Origin: Acanthamoeba sp. SK_2022b | Lineage: Eukaryota; Discosea; Longamoebia; Acanthamoebidae | Length of the DNA stretch: 31,623 bases | NCBI GenBank assembly: GCA_027943245.1 | Contig: JANDJZ010000639.1 | Span: 1-31,623, forward strand | Direction: 5' to 3' | In this document: in pieces, positions 10,263-18,570 of the stretch | How the letters are laid out: the number at the start of each line of letters is the position of its first letter | Position numbering within the stretch: position 1 is the first letter of the stretch | Translations under genes and position numbers: made by a program | The notes under the pieces: generated by a model | Seen by the model: only the letters and a program-made list of their open reading frames with translations | Database searches by the model: none | Told to the model about the DNA's origin: nothing

Positions 10263-10322
10263 CTCACAAATGAGCATTAGCAACACCAACAGCCAGACCA
10301 AAGCTATCAGTTGGGCCTTCAT
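9516..10322 (-). CDS. Possible secreted Thr/His/Asn-rich mucin-like protein with signal peptide
   Basis: An ATG at 10322 opens a 268-codon frame starting MKAQLIALV followed by WLLVLLMLIC: a Lys, a hydrophobic core of about 16 residues and a small/polar end, which is a textbook signal peptide. The rest is Thr, His, Pro, Asn and Gln, with many N-x-T sequons (NTT, NIT, NKT), and would be a glycosylated cell-surface or cyst-wall-type polymer. The body is the complement of the GT-rich satellite, and its near-lack of T makes stops rare, so the open length alone proves nothing. The support is the unique, in-frame signal sequence at one end. A hexamer array lies directly upstream. It may be a satellite captured by an older secreted gene. 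Confidence 0.4.
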   Translation of the reverse strand: MKAQLIALVWLLVLLMLICETTTITPHYNKTTIPQHHPNTTTSQHHHNITTAPALHRHNITTTLPHNNKYITPPTAHHHHNITKTPPPTQHHHHTITIPSPHTTTPYHHHTTTTSPPQHHQNTTTNATPSPHHDHTITTSPQHHHNTTIIPPHHHHNITKFHHHNTTTQHHNNHITTTTSSHHNNITTTAASRHNTTKPPSHHHITTTPPQPSPQHNKTTTSPSPHNTCTTPQASQQHHSTTTQLQHHHNATTHLTTPPDHHLTTTTT

Positions 10323-10330
10323 CTTCCTAC

Positions 10331-10422
10331 CACAACCACAACCACAACCACAACCACAACCACAACCACAACCACAACCACAACCACAACCACAACCACA
10401 ACCACAACCACAACCACAACCA
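10331..10422. repeat. ACCACA hexamer tandem array
   Basis: About 15 nearly perfect copies of ACCACA (GTGGTT on the other strand) lie immediately upstream of the minus-strand signal-peptide ATG. The array is far more regular than the neighbouring satellites, which suggests recent expansion. Confidence 0.9.
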
Positions 10423-10930
10423 GCTCCATAAACACTTTTGTTGGGTACTGTTTGTGCTTCTGGCACGTAGCTGACGCTGCTCACATTTGTATTGTGGAGG
10501 TGTTGGCTAGAGCTCAAACCAGCTGAGTCTGCACAGGCAGAGGGCATACTGTGTGGCATTCATTAGGGTTGGAAAGATATGGGATAGTCATACATAGAGA
10601 TGCCAACCCAGGTGTTGTTGGATATCTGCCATGCACTGCATGACTCTTCTGTCGAGGCCACAAAAGCAATGAACAAGGAGGTGTGATGTTGTGGTGATGT
10701 TGTGGTGTGGTGTAGTGATGTGGTGTGGTGATGTTGTGGTGTTGTTGTGGTGGTGTGGTCATGTTGTGGTGGTGTGGTTGTATTTTGGTGGTTGTGGGGT
10801 GGTGTGGTGGTGTGGTGGTGTGGTGTTATTTTTGATGGAGTTGTAGTGATGTAGGGCGATGTTGTGGTGAAGTTGTGGGGTGTTATGGATGATGTGGGTG
10901 TGATATTGTGGGTTGTGGTGATGTAGTGGT
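10423..10930. repeat. Unique spacer then GT-rich satellite
   Basis: 10423-10675 is unique sequence without a recognisable gene. 10676-10930 is GT-rich satellite like that at 9.6-10.2 kb. Confidence 0.7.
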
Positions 10931-11345
10931 GAATTGGCCTGCCCTTGGCTTTTTTGTTTGTGTCATACTGAGTGGTGACTCTCTCCTCTTTGTGACCCTC
11001 TCAGGCCATGCTGGGATCAATCTATACCAGAAACATAGGCATGTCGCAGCTATGGATACTGGCATTGGTATGATGGGAAGCAACTCTTGTGTCTTCATGG
11101 CATTGACTTGCGCTGGACCTGCCTGTGGAGACCAAGTTGTGTCAGTGCATGTTTGATGGGTGTGTGTATAGTGTGCAGATTGCCTGTGAGGTGGGCAACA
11201 ACCTCATGTGGCACTGCAGGCATGACTGCAACAATCTGATCAACTTTGGCCCAACAAGATCTTGGGCATGTTGTGCTGAGAGATTGTTGATGTCATCAAG
11301 TTGGGGCAGGACTGGGAGGATGTTCCTGTGAGGTGGAAATGAGTC
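10931..11345 (+). repeat. Duplicated segment, CpG-depleted copy
   Basis: Diverged copy of the 7641-8105 region. Most differences are C-to-T or G-to-A at former CpGs. In the 43-base aligned stretch 11136-11178 against 7941-7983, all seven CpGs are lost that way, while only a few non-CpG changes are seen. It retains coding-like words (INLYQKHRHVAAMDTGIG, NNLMWHCRHDCNNLINF) without a start or a stable frame. Confidence 0.7.
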
Positions 11346-11369
11346 TTTCTGACCATCTGGTGGTGTGTT

Positions 11370-11775
11370 GTGAGTGATGGTGGTCAGGTGGTGGTGGTCA
11401 GGTGGTGGTGGTCAGGTGGTGGTGTTGTGGTGGTGGTGGTCAGGTGGTGTGGTGGTGTTGTATTGGTGTGCTAGTGGTGTGGTGGTTTTGTGGTGATGTT
11501 GTGTGGTGGTAATGTTGTAGTGGTTGTGGTGGTTGTGGTGTTATGTTATGTTGTGGTTGCAGTGTTGTTGTGGTGATGTTGTGGTGGTGTGATGCTGTTG
11601 TAGTGGTGTGATGTTGTGGTGATGCTGTTGTGGTTATTTTGTAGTGTGGGAGGAGGGTTGTGATGATGTTGAGGTGCTGTTGTGGTAAGGTGCTGTTGTG
11701 ATGGTGGTTATGATGGTGTAGTGGTGTTGTGCTGTGCTGTGGTGTGGTGATTTGGTGATGGTGTGGTGTTGTGGA
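11370..11775. repeat. GT-rich satellite
   Basis: It begins with a few GGTCAGGTGGTGGT units and continues as degenerate GTGGTG/GTTGTGGTGATG sequence. This is the last satellite before the intact gene block. 11776-11993 is unique, with no gene seen. Confidence 0.85.
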
Positions 11776-11993
11776 GTCGTTCAACCAGAGCTGAAGATGG
11801 TGCACAAAGACTTCTTAAGCAAGCCCCTCAAGCAAGTGCGCCAATGTGCAGGCCAGTGGCCACGAATCTGCTCAGCCAGAGGGCGTTGTGCTATATCTTT
11901 GTGAGAACTCATGCACTGCGCTCTGAGTCTCCGCTGGCACTTCCAGCAATGTAATGTTTGGAAAACAGATCTTCCTTGCCTTATAATGTCCTA

Positions 11994-12891
11994 TCACTCG
12001 TCCTGGGGCGCTGAAGACGAGACGGCGAGAGCTTTCTCCATCTGCACGACCTCCTCGAGGGGCATGTGGTGGAATTTTACCGTGTAGGGCGGGAAGGACA
12101 GCTGGATGTCGGGGTTGATGGCCTTGCCCATCGCCTACAAGTAAGAATAAGAAGCCATAGACAGGAGATCAGCAAAGCATCAGAGCTCCCTCTACCTCTC
12201 TTCTCCCTCTATCTCTATATTTAATATAGAGCGGTTTGCCATCCAACGGGCAGCATGGAGAGGCACCTTCGTATCGAAGGAGAGATGAGAGTTTCGCGCG
12301 ATGAACGACTCAAAGCTCTCATCGATTACCAGCTCGACGTGCTCCAGTCCTGGAGTTCACAGCAGCCTCATAAGGTGGCTGCATCCCACCCGAGGCTGCT
12401 GCAGCAACAGCAGCGGGAGGGTCGGGCGCACCAGGCGGGTAGGGGGAACCGGATTTGGGAGCAGGCAGCTCTATGCACGGGATGCGACGAGCGCCAAACG
12501 TGACGGCTTCCTTCAGCTTGAATGTCGCCACTGGACGCCCACCTAGCACCCACGCCACAGCTCTCACCTTGTGAAATGCGCTCACTCCGGGAAGGGGGGC
12601 GGGAGGAGGTTACCAATGATGGCCTCATGGAGAAGTGTGGCAATCTCTGACAGCTGTCGCTTCTTGTGCTCATAGGCCTCTTCCGTTTCTGCAAACCCCC
12701 CCCCCCGCAGTGCGGGTGAGTACGCCCATATAGATGGCGAGCAGATCGCAAGTGGTACCCACACGGTAGCACAAATGATCACAGAAGAGCGAATCAGCAG
12801 CGGGCTGCAGCCGCGCCTCCTCCAGAGCAGCGAACACAGACGTCAGGAATCCAGCCACGTCGCCCACCACCTGCGCCAGCTGCTCCGCCAT
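11994..12891 (-). CDS. YecM-family protein (VOC-like fold)
   Basis: YecM is a small bacterial protein with a vicinal-oxygen-chelate-like fold and a probable metal site; its reaction is unknown. Exons 12891-12759, 12688-12614, 12542-12432, 12349-12267 and 12134-11994 join in phase (introns of 70, 71, 82 and 132 nt) and give 180 residues, against 188 in E. coli. Landmarks in order are DHLCYRV near residue 40, ETEEAYEHKKRQL, GGRPVATFKL, RRIPCIELPAPKSG, YPPGLEHVELVI and a tail TVKFHHMPLEEVV. These match YecM along its whole length, including the His/Glu positions expected to bind metal. The ATG at 12891 was chosen because the frame upstream is not protein-like. The family is mainly bacterial, so transfer into this lineage is likely, followed by intron gain. 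Confidence 0.88.
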
Positions 12892-13189
12892 CTCGCCCAC
12901 ACAACAGAACCAAAAGAAACGCAGGGAGCAGAAGAAGAAAAGATAGGGAAAATGCCAGAAAAAGGGTTGTGGGGAGGTCGTGGACCTCCGCCAGCCGGAA
13001 GAAATCTGTTGGTGGGCTGCGCCAGTTTCCGGCGAAACCACCCAACCGCCGAGTCCCCAAAAGGGTCGCGACACATAGCACGCTTCATTATCCCCACCGC
13101 GCGCCGTAACAGCACCCTTGCCATCAGCCAGCCCTTCTGTTAGTTTGAAAAGAAAAAAGCTTGCACGGGAACAACGAACCAGCCAAACC
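12892..13189. promoter_or_regulatory. Divergent intergenic region
   Basis: It lies between the start of the YecM-like gene (-) and a candidate plus-strand start at 13194. It carries A-rich stretches at 12915-12960. No defined promoter motif could be assigned. A frame continuing upstream of the YecM start on the minus strand is Phe/Leu/Trp-rich and is rejected as coding. Confidence 0.3.
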
Positions 13190-13193
13190 ATGA

Positions 13194-13462
13194 TGCGTCG
13201 TTCCTCCCTCCCCACAAAAGCGCTCTGCCGGGTGGGGCTGTCTTCCTCTTCCTCCACCCTCGCTGTGCCCTTCCGCAGAGCTCTGGCGGCGACGAGCGCC
13301 ACCCTGACCAACAGCAGCAACAGCCCCTCCAGCCACGGGTGCGTCATAGCCTACCTCCCCCTCTGCCCCGACACACAACATACAAGCACGCCACATAACA
13401 TCATCAGCCTTGAATTGCTTCATCGACTACATGCTACCCCCCCCCCCAAGCGCTTGCGCTGA
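13194..13462 (+). CDS. Candidate protein with mitochondrial presequence-like start
   Basis: The frame opened by ATG at 13194 starts MRRSSLPTKALCRVGL and has no Asp or Glu in its first 45 or so residues, with Arg, Ser, Ala and Thr enriched, as in mitochondrial targeting peptides. A possible donor (GGGTGCGTCA, about 13340) suggests splicing; without it the frame ends at 13462. No domain is recognised and downstream exons are uncertain. The acidic frame that follows might belong to it. Confidence 0.3.
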
Positions 13463-13473
13463 CGGTGAGGTTT

Positions 13474-13853
13474 GACTGCCCGGCAGGCACCTCAGCCGTC
13501 GGGGCCACATGCACCACAGCCGCAAGAGGCAGCGCCAGGCCGTCGTGGACGACCTGGACTACGAGGAGGAGCAGGAGGAAGAACTGGTGGTGGGCGACGG
13601 GGGCAGCGGCCCGGATGAGCTCGTGATGGGCGATGTACGCGAACGGCTCGCCGAGAACGTCACCCTCGATCGCGACCACGAGATCGGGCGAGAGGGGGGC
13701 GAGGGCCGCCTGCACGCGCTCCACGACGCCGAGCAGGACGCTCTGGAGAGGCGCGGCTACGGCGGGGACGAGGCCCCCTACGCCGCCGGCGCCGCGGGCG
13801 CTGACGACCTCGACGACCGCTCGGAGCAGGTGGACATCGGCCGAAGCGCATGA
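13474..13853 (+). CDS. Acidic protein segment, unidentified
   Basis: The frame has strong G/C preference at third positions and reads SRKRQRQAVVDDLDYEEEQE followed by Gly/Asp/Glu/Arg-rich sequence (MGDVRERLAEN, GRLHALHDAEQDALE), ending TGA 13853. An acceptor (CGGCAG) lies just upstream at about 13483, so it may be a terminal exon. A long antisense frame is poorer in third-position G/C and is rejected. Composition suggests a disordered, possibly nuclear protein. Confidence 0.4.
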
Positions 13854-14351
13854 AGCCCATCCTCCCCTCCTCCTCCTCCTCCTCCGACTCCCCCCTCTCC
13901 CAGCACGCCACGCCTGTCTTTGGAGTCCCCCACCCTCGTGTGGCTTTGGCTTTTCTTTTTGTACATACACACACTCTCCATCATTCGCGTCGCGTCGCAT
14001 TGGCTGGTCGTCGTCATGATCGCAGAGGGCCACCAGGCGGAGGCTCGGGCGCCGAGGCAGAGAGCAAAGCCAGCCCAGCACCGTCGGCAGGGCGATGGTG
14101 ATGGGCCGGCTCCCGTCCGTGCGGCGGCACAGCCAAATGACCCGGGGGGCTCGCGGTGGCGGCGACGGCGACGGCGGCAGACACTGGAAAATCGCCAGTA
14201 GCAGGGGACAAGGCATCGGCCGCCACGAGCGTTGGGTGGATGGAGTGCCACGTGGAACTCCTGGCCCTGCTTGACCCGCCCCCCCCCCACGAGCGGTTGG
14301 TTGGTTGGTTGGGTGTGGGGGGAGAGAGGAGGGCGTGTGTGTGGGAAACGC
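13854..14351. other. Intergenic region between convergent genes
   Basis: It holds a CTCCTC run (13863-13883) and Arg-rich open frames on both strands that show no family signal. I see no gene I can support. Confidence 0.3.
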
Positions 14352-15730
14352 TCACCTGCCTCCCGGCGGGAGACGGGAGTCCTCGGAGGAGGAGAAAGAG
14401 GAGGAGGAGGAGGAGGGCGGCGGGCAATCATCCGCCATCTTGAGGCCCATCTTTTGGCGAAGCAGGCGGTACTTCTCAGCGTCGGCCTCAAGCGCCACCA
14501 CGTGCCTCTGCTCCCCCCCCCCCCAAGGTGGCGTTAGCGCTGTGGTGCCGGCGAGGCTGCTGGCCTCTCGCGATGGGGAGGGAGGGGGAGGGGGAGGGGG
14601 AGGGTGCATGCCTCGAGGCCGAGGTGGGTCTTCTTGAGGGCAGCATACTTGGCCTCCACGGCATGCAGCTTCTGGACGCTGACCTGCTTGTGGTACTCGA
14701 GGAACTGCTTCTGGGTGTGGGCGAGGGCTCCCTTGTCCTTCCTCTCGCGGTCGGCTCTCTCTGCCCGCTCCTTCATCTCCTCGTAGAGAGCCTGCAGGGT
14801 CTGGTGTCCTCACCCCCGCCACCACCCCGCCACCGCCAGGTGAGTTCAGCGAATCGCGGCAGTGGGAGTGGCGTGTGGGGGCACGTGGTGCTTGGCCTGG
14901 AGGGTGTGCAGCTGCTCGTTGAGGGCGGCGGCGAGGGCCTCCTGTTCGCGGATTTGCCGCTGCGCCTCGTCCAGGTCGGCCGCGGACGCTCCGCTTTCCC
15001 TTTTGCTGCGCTCCTCCCTATGTATGTACGGCCAGCCGCGGGAGAACACAAGCAACGTCAGGGCGAGAGGCGGAAGGTGTTGCCGGCTTTGCATTGCGGG
15101 TGAGTGGTGGTGGTGGTGGTGGTGGTGGTGGTGGTGGTGGTGGTGGTGGTGGTGGTGGTGGCACACACCAAAGGGCAAGCTCGTGGTTGAGGGAGGAGAG
15201 GCTCCCGCGGAAGTTGAGCGAGTCATCTGCCTGCGCTCGCATGGACTCGACCTGCGCCTCGAGCTCGAGCACCCTGTTGATGTGACGGCGGCGGTTGCAG
15301 CCACTGAGCACCACGGGGGGGGGGGGTTGAGAGGAGAGGAGAGGGAGGGAGGGGGCGCACTACCGTGCACTTTTCTGCTCGAGCTGCTCCCGGAGCGTTA
15401 GGTTGTCTTCGAGAGCCTGCTGGGCTGTACTCTCCCATCGAAGGGCATCGGCCTTGAGGTCGCTGCGGTGCAAGGACACAGAGCACCATGAGGACACTGC
15501 ACGGGCAACGAGAGGGTAGGATAGTACGAGTTCTTGGCATGGAGATCGCTGAGGCTCTTGGTCAGTTGGCTGACCGTGGCGCTGTGGCGCGTGTTTAGAT
15601 GGTGTATATGTCGCTGGCGCTCCGCCAGCATCTCCTGCACTTGCTTGACTTCATCCTGTTGGCTCTGTGGCCCCTCTGCGATGTGTACACCCTTTAAATT
15701 GGTGGTTTGCGCCACATCTGCCGTCTCCAT
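14352..15730 (-). CDS. Coiled-coil protein, 300 residues, six exons
   Basis: Exons 15730-15528, 15462-15364, 15303-15169, 15005-14885, 14800-14612 and 14507-14352 sum to 903 nt and join in phase. The product is almost wholly heptad-like: DEVKQVQEMLAERQRHIHHL, LTLREQLEQKSA, RVLELEAQVESMRAQADDSL, EAQRQIREQEALAAALNEQL, HTQKQFLEYHKQVSVQKLHA and EKYRLLRQKMGLKM. It ends in a Pro/Ser tail. It may be a centrosomal or cytoskeletal scaffold, but no family is identified. Intron 3 contains a 58-base GGT tract. Intron 5 has no GT in reach, and only a GC donor (GAG/GCATGC) keeps the frame. Start: the ATG at 15730 follows a pyrimidine-rich acceptor-like TTTCAG, so a 5' UTR exon is possible. Very likely an intact gene. 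Confidence 0.82.
15103..15161. repeat. GGT trinucleotide tract in intron 3 of the coiled-coil gene
   Basis: About 19 GGT units directly follow the donor of a minus-strand intron (15168-15006). On the sense strand the tract is (ACC)n. Confidence 0.9.
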
Positions 15731-15838
15731 TTCATATCTGAAAGATTGATCCCAAAACAAAGAAGGGAAAAAACAGCATAAATGAATTAAAAAAAAATAC
15801 CACCGAACTCCATAGAAACAAAATCCGTAATGCAGGCA

Positions 15839-15920
15839 GGGCGGATGGCCGAGTGGTCTAAGGCGGCAGTTTTAGGCACTGTTATCTCCGGATGCGTGGG
15901 TTCAAATCCCACTCCGCTCA
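15839..15920 (+). tRNA. tRNA-Leu (UAG anticodon)
   Basis: The acceptor stem GGGCGGA pairs with TCCGCTC (one G-U) and the discriminator is A. The D arm GCC/GGC encloses GAGTGGTCTAA (A box). The anticodon stem GCAGT/ACTGT encloses loop TTTAGGC with anticodon TAG, reading CUA leucine codons. A long variable arm is present, as expected of a class II tRNA, and the T arm is GTGGG-TTCAAAT-CCCAC (B box). A TTTT pol III stop follows at about 15923. No intron; CCA is not encoded. Confidence 0.95.
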
Positions 15921-16164
15921 TCTTTTGGTGCCTGGTGGCCGGTAGCCCCGCACCCCTTTGCAAAACGTTCTCTTTCGTTTATCTTTTGTTTTTGCACCAT
16001 GCACACTGGTCGCAAGCGGCGGTACGGCATTGGCTTAGATTTCGCAATTGTTGTTGATTTAGGTTTGCAATTCACTACGATTTTGTTTCAGTGGGGTTAA
16101 TTCAACGTACCAGGTGTTACGAGCAAATCTCCACAGATTTGAGCACCAGGGGGGGGGAAGAGTA
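15921..16164. other. tRNA flank, no gene seen
   Basis: AT-richer sequence with T runs and no supported feature. Confidence 0.3.
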
Positions 16165-16267
16165 GCGAACAAATTGTTCGCCCGTAAACTCACCCTTCCC
16201 TCTGCCTCTTAGGAGGAGACCTGGCCAAAACCTAATGATGCAAGATCATCGTAAGGTTTGGCCAGGT
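16165..16267. repeat. Two inverted repeats
   Basis: GCGAACAA/TTGTTCGC forms a 17-bp palindrome around one A (16165-16181). Arms 16219-16233 and 16254-16267 (ACCTGGCCAAA(A)CCT and its complement) flank a 20-base loop that itself contains ATGAT/ATCAT. Confidence 0.75.
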
Positions 16268-16269
16268 TG

Positions 16270-16765
16270 GTGGCAAGAGGAACGTGGCGAGCAGCAAGAG
16301 GAGCACGGAGGCAAGCGCCAAGAGGAGCAATGTGGCGAGCGGCGAGAGGAGCGCCAAGCTGAGCGCCAAGCGGAGCAACGCGGTGAGCGGCGAGAGGAGC
16401 ACCAAGCTGAGCGCCAAGAGGAGCAACGCAGCAAGCGCCAATATAAGCTCTCGTGGGAGGAGCGCGGAGCTGAGCGGAGCAACGCGGTGAGCGGCGAGAG
16501 GGGCACCAAGCTGAGCGGCGAGAGGAGCAACGCGGCAAGCAGCGAGAGGAGCACCGAGCCCAGCGCCGAGAGGAGCACCAACGAGACCGGCGAGAGGAGC
16601 GCAGAGCAGAGCAGCAAGAGGAGCGCCGACCTGAGCTGCAGGAGGAGCGCGGGGCTGAGCGTCAAGAGGGGCGCCGGCCTAAGCAGCGAGGGGAGCGCCG
16701 AGCTGAGCAGCTAGAGGAGCGCCAAGAGGAGCGCCAACGAGACCGGCGAGAGGAGCGCAGAGCGG
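16270..16765 (+). repeat. Hexamer-based GC-rich minisatellite
   Basis: About 490 bp of purine-rich units such as GGCGAG, AGGAGC, CCAAG and CTGAGC, arranged in higher-order repeats of about 24-60 bp. The array is open in more than one plus frame: one reads Glu/Arg/Gln-rich (ERREERQAERQAEQRGERRE), another Ser/Arg/Lys-rich. A repeat-born protein is possible, but start, stop and splice signals give no support. Confidence 0.75.
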
Positions 16766-17269
16766 AGCAGCAGTGATTTCGTGACGGCGTTGTGGGTCCT
16801 GCTCCGCGGACAGAGCACCATCTCAGCGGGATGCTTGAGCGCGCCCAGCCAGGACGACCGACCAGAAGTTGCTCTCATTTTCTCTCGGTTGATGTGGTAT
16901 GTGGCTGCCCTAATCAGCTTCTTTGGTATTTTTTCGCTCTTCCCACCATACACACCTCACCTTCTGCTTATAGCCTATCAGCCTCTCTCGGAGGTGGGAG
17001 GCCCTTTACCCCCTCTCACGCTAGTCCACCAGGCTTCTTCTTTACTGACTCGACCTTTCCAGGGGACCAGCGGCGCGAATGGCGTGGATGGTTAGGTCTA
17101 TCGTTGTTGGTCGTCCTGCTGGACCACTCCGTGTTCAAACCCTGACGTTGCCCGGTGTTGGCGAGCAAGCCTCCCAGAAGTTGTGGTCAGCGTGGAGCGA
17201 TGGTGCTGCGCCCTCACGCGTAATCGAGTCTTTGTTCCTCTCTGCTGGGGCTGCACAATTAGAGCGCAA
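16766..17269. other. Spacer, no gene recognised
   Basis: Open frames here are short and carry no family signal. A Leu/Val-rich piece at about 17050-17145 is too weak to call. Confidence 0.3.
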
Positions 17270-17335
17270 CCTTGAATTGGTACCCTTAGAACGGCGGAGC
17301 ACGTGCTTCGCCGTTCTAAGGGTACCAATTCAAGG
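17270..17335. repeat. 66-bp near-perfect palindrome
   Basis: The sequence is its own reverse complement around 17302/17303, with 32 of 33 base pairs matching (17297/17308 is G/T) and no loop. It begins CCTTGAATTGGTACCC and has CACGTG at the centre. It sits about 110 bp before the kinase-derived region. Confidence 0.92.
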
Positions 17336-17449
17336 AGGACAACGTAGTACTGGCCTACTCTGTCATGGCTGCAGCGGAAGCGCAACTCGCATCGGGGACT
17401 GTCGCCTTTGTACGCGTGGACGGGCGTTTACAGGAAGCCTCCTCTCCCC

Positions 17450-18570
17450 GAGATCCCGTCCAAGCTCAAGGCCAAGATGGCGTTCCAGGCATGCACTTCC
17501 AGCACTTATCGGGCATCGTGCACAGGGACCTCAAGTCGCTCAATCTGCTGCTCGACTCCAAGTGGAACGTCAAGGTCCGCCGCTCCTCCTTCCCCAACAA
17601 CAGCTCCATCATGCGTGTTCGTAGCTAATCTTCCCCATGGCGGTGCAGGTGAGCGACTTTGGGCTGACCAAGTTCGGGGCCGATGTGGAGCGAGGCAACG
17701 GCTCGGGCGCCAACAACAAAGGAATGGGCACCATCCATTGGACGGCACCCGAGGTGCTCAACGAATCGGGTGACTTGGACCACATTCTCGCCGACGTGTC
17801 CTCATTCGGCATCATATTGTGGGAGCTGCTCACCCGCGAGCAGCCCTATCCCGGAATGAGGTGCGACCTCTTCACTACGTGCTTCCACTCGTCGAAGGGC
17901 TGCCGCCTCACAACGCTCTGTGCAGTCCCGCGGCGGTGGCGGTGGCGGTGGCGGTCATCCGGGACGGGCTTCGGCCCGCGATTCCCCGTCTTGAGGAGAC
18001 AGACGAGGCGCAGGAGTTCGTGGAGCTGATGAAGACGTGCTGGCACGAGGACCCCACCATCCGCCCGACCTTCCTCGAGATCATGACCCGCCTCAGCGCA
18101 TCGGTCGACCAATCCCGCTCGTCCTTCACCGCTTTCAGACCGGTCCCTGTTCAGCAGCTCACTCAGAACGTGTGTGTCACTGCGTAGGCGAGGTGGTGAT
18201 CGTGTTGTCGGACGTCGCGCGCGCGGCCTCGCTCTGGGAGCAGAGCACGACCCGGCGGCCATGCGCGACGCCACGGCGGCCCACAACGAGCTCCTCCATA
18301 GCCCCATCGCGCGACACTCGGGCTACGAGGCCGGCACTGGCCGCGAGCGCAACACCGGCGAGGGCTCCTTCTGCGTCGTCTTTGCCCAAGCGCACGACGC
18401 GCTGAGATGGTGCTGCGAGGTTCAGCGGTCGCTGCTGGCGGTGGCGTGGCCGGCCAGTTTGCTCGACCACCCCGGCGCCAGCGAGGAACTGTGGGAAGCG
18501 AGCAGGCCCGCGACAAGCTCGCCTTGGAGGCGACCCAGCCGCCATGCGACCTCGACGACCCCCTCAAGCG
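17450..18570 (+). pseudogene. Broken protein kinase plus adenylate/guanylate cyclase gene
   Basis: Large amoebal proteins join a TKL-type kinase to a class III nucleotide cyclase. Visible in order are IPSKLKAKMAFQ; then, after a frame change with lost bases near 17488, GMHFQHLSGIVHRDLKSLN and LLLDSKWNVK; intron 17575-17648; VSDFGLTKF (DFG motif); GTIHWTAPEVLNE (APE); ILADVSSFGIILWELLTREQ; intron 17861-17925; and the C-lobe with FVELMKTCWHEDPTIRPTF. From about 18190 the cyclase reads GEVVIVLSDVARAASLWE (with the metal-binding Asp). A 5-bp tandem duplication (18238-18247) then shifts the frame to HDPAAMRDATAAHNELL, GEGSFCVVF and ALRWCCEVQ. The N-lobe is absent and the cyclase is cut short. Two frame breaks and missing parts mean a pseudogene, unless they are assembly errors. 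Confidence 0.75.

Noticed and set aside
12892..13347. N-terminal extension of the YecM-like protein
   Set aside because: The upstream frame is Phe/Leu/Trp-rich and antisense to A-rich DNA, and the ATG at 12891 matches the family's N-terminus.
13434..14216. Long minus-strand frame opposite the acidic plus-strand frame
   Set aside because: G/C preference at third positions favours the plus frame. The minus reading is a Val/Ala-rich shadow without family signal.
14846..15370. Minus-strand protein with a His run at 15104-15160
   Set aside because: The His run is the GGT tract within an intron. The supported exons on either side splice around it in phase.
17079..17624. 181-codon open frame through the palindrome
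   Set aside because: It reads both palindrome arms and continues out of frame with the kinase sequence, so it is not a gene.
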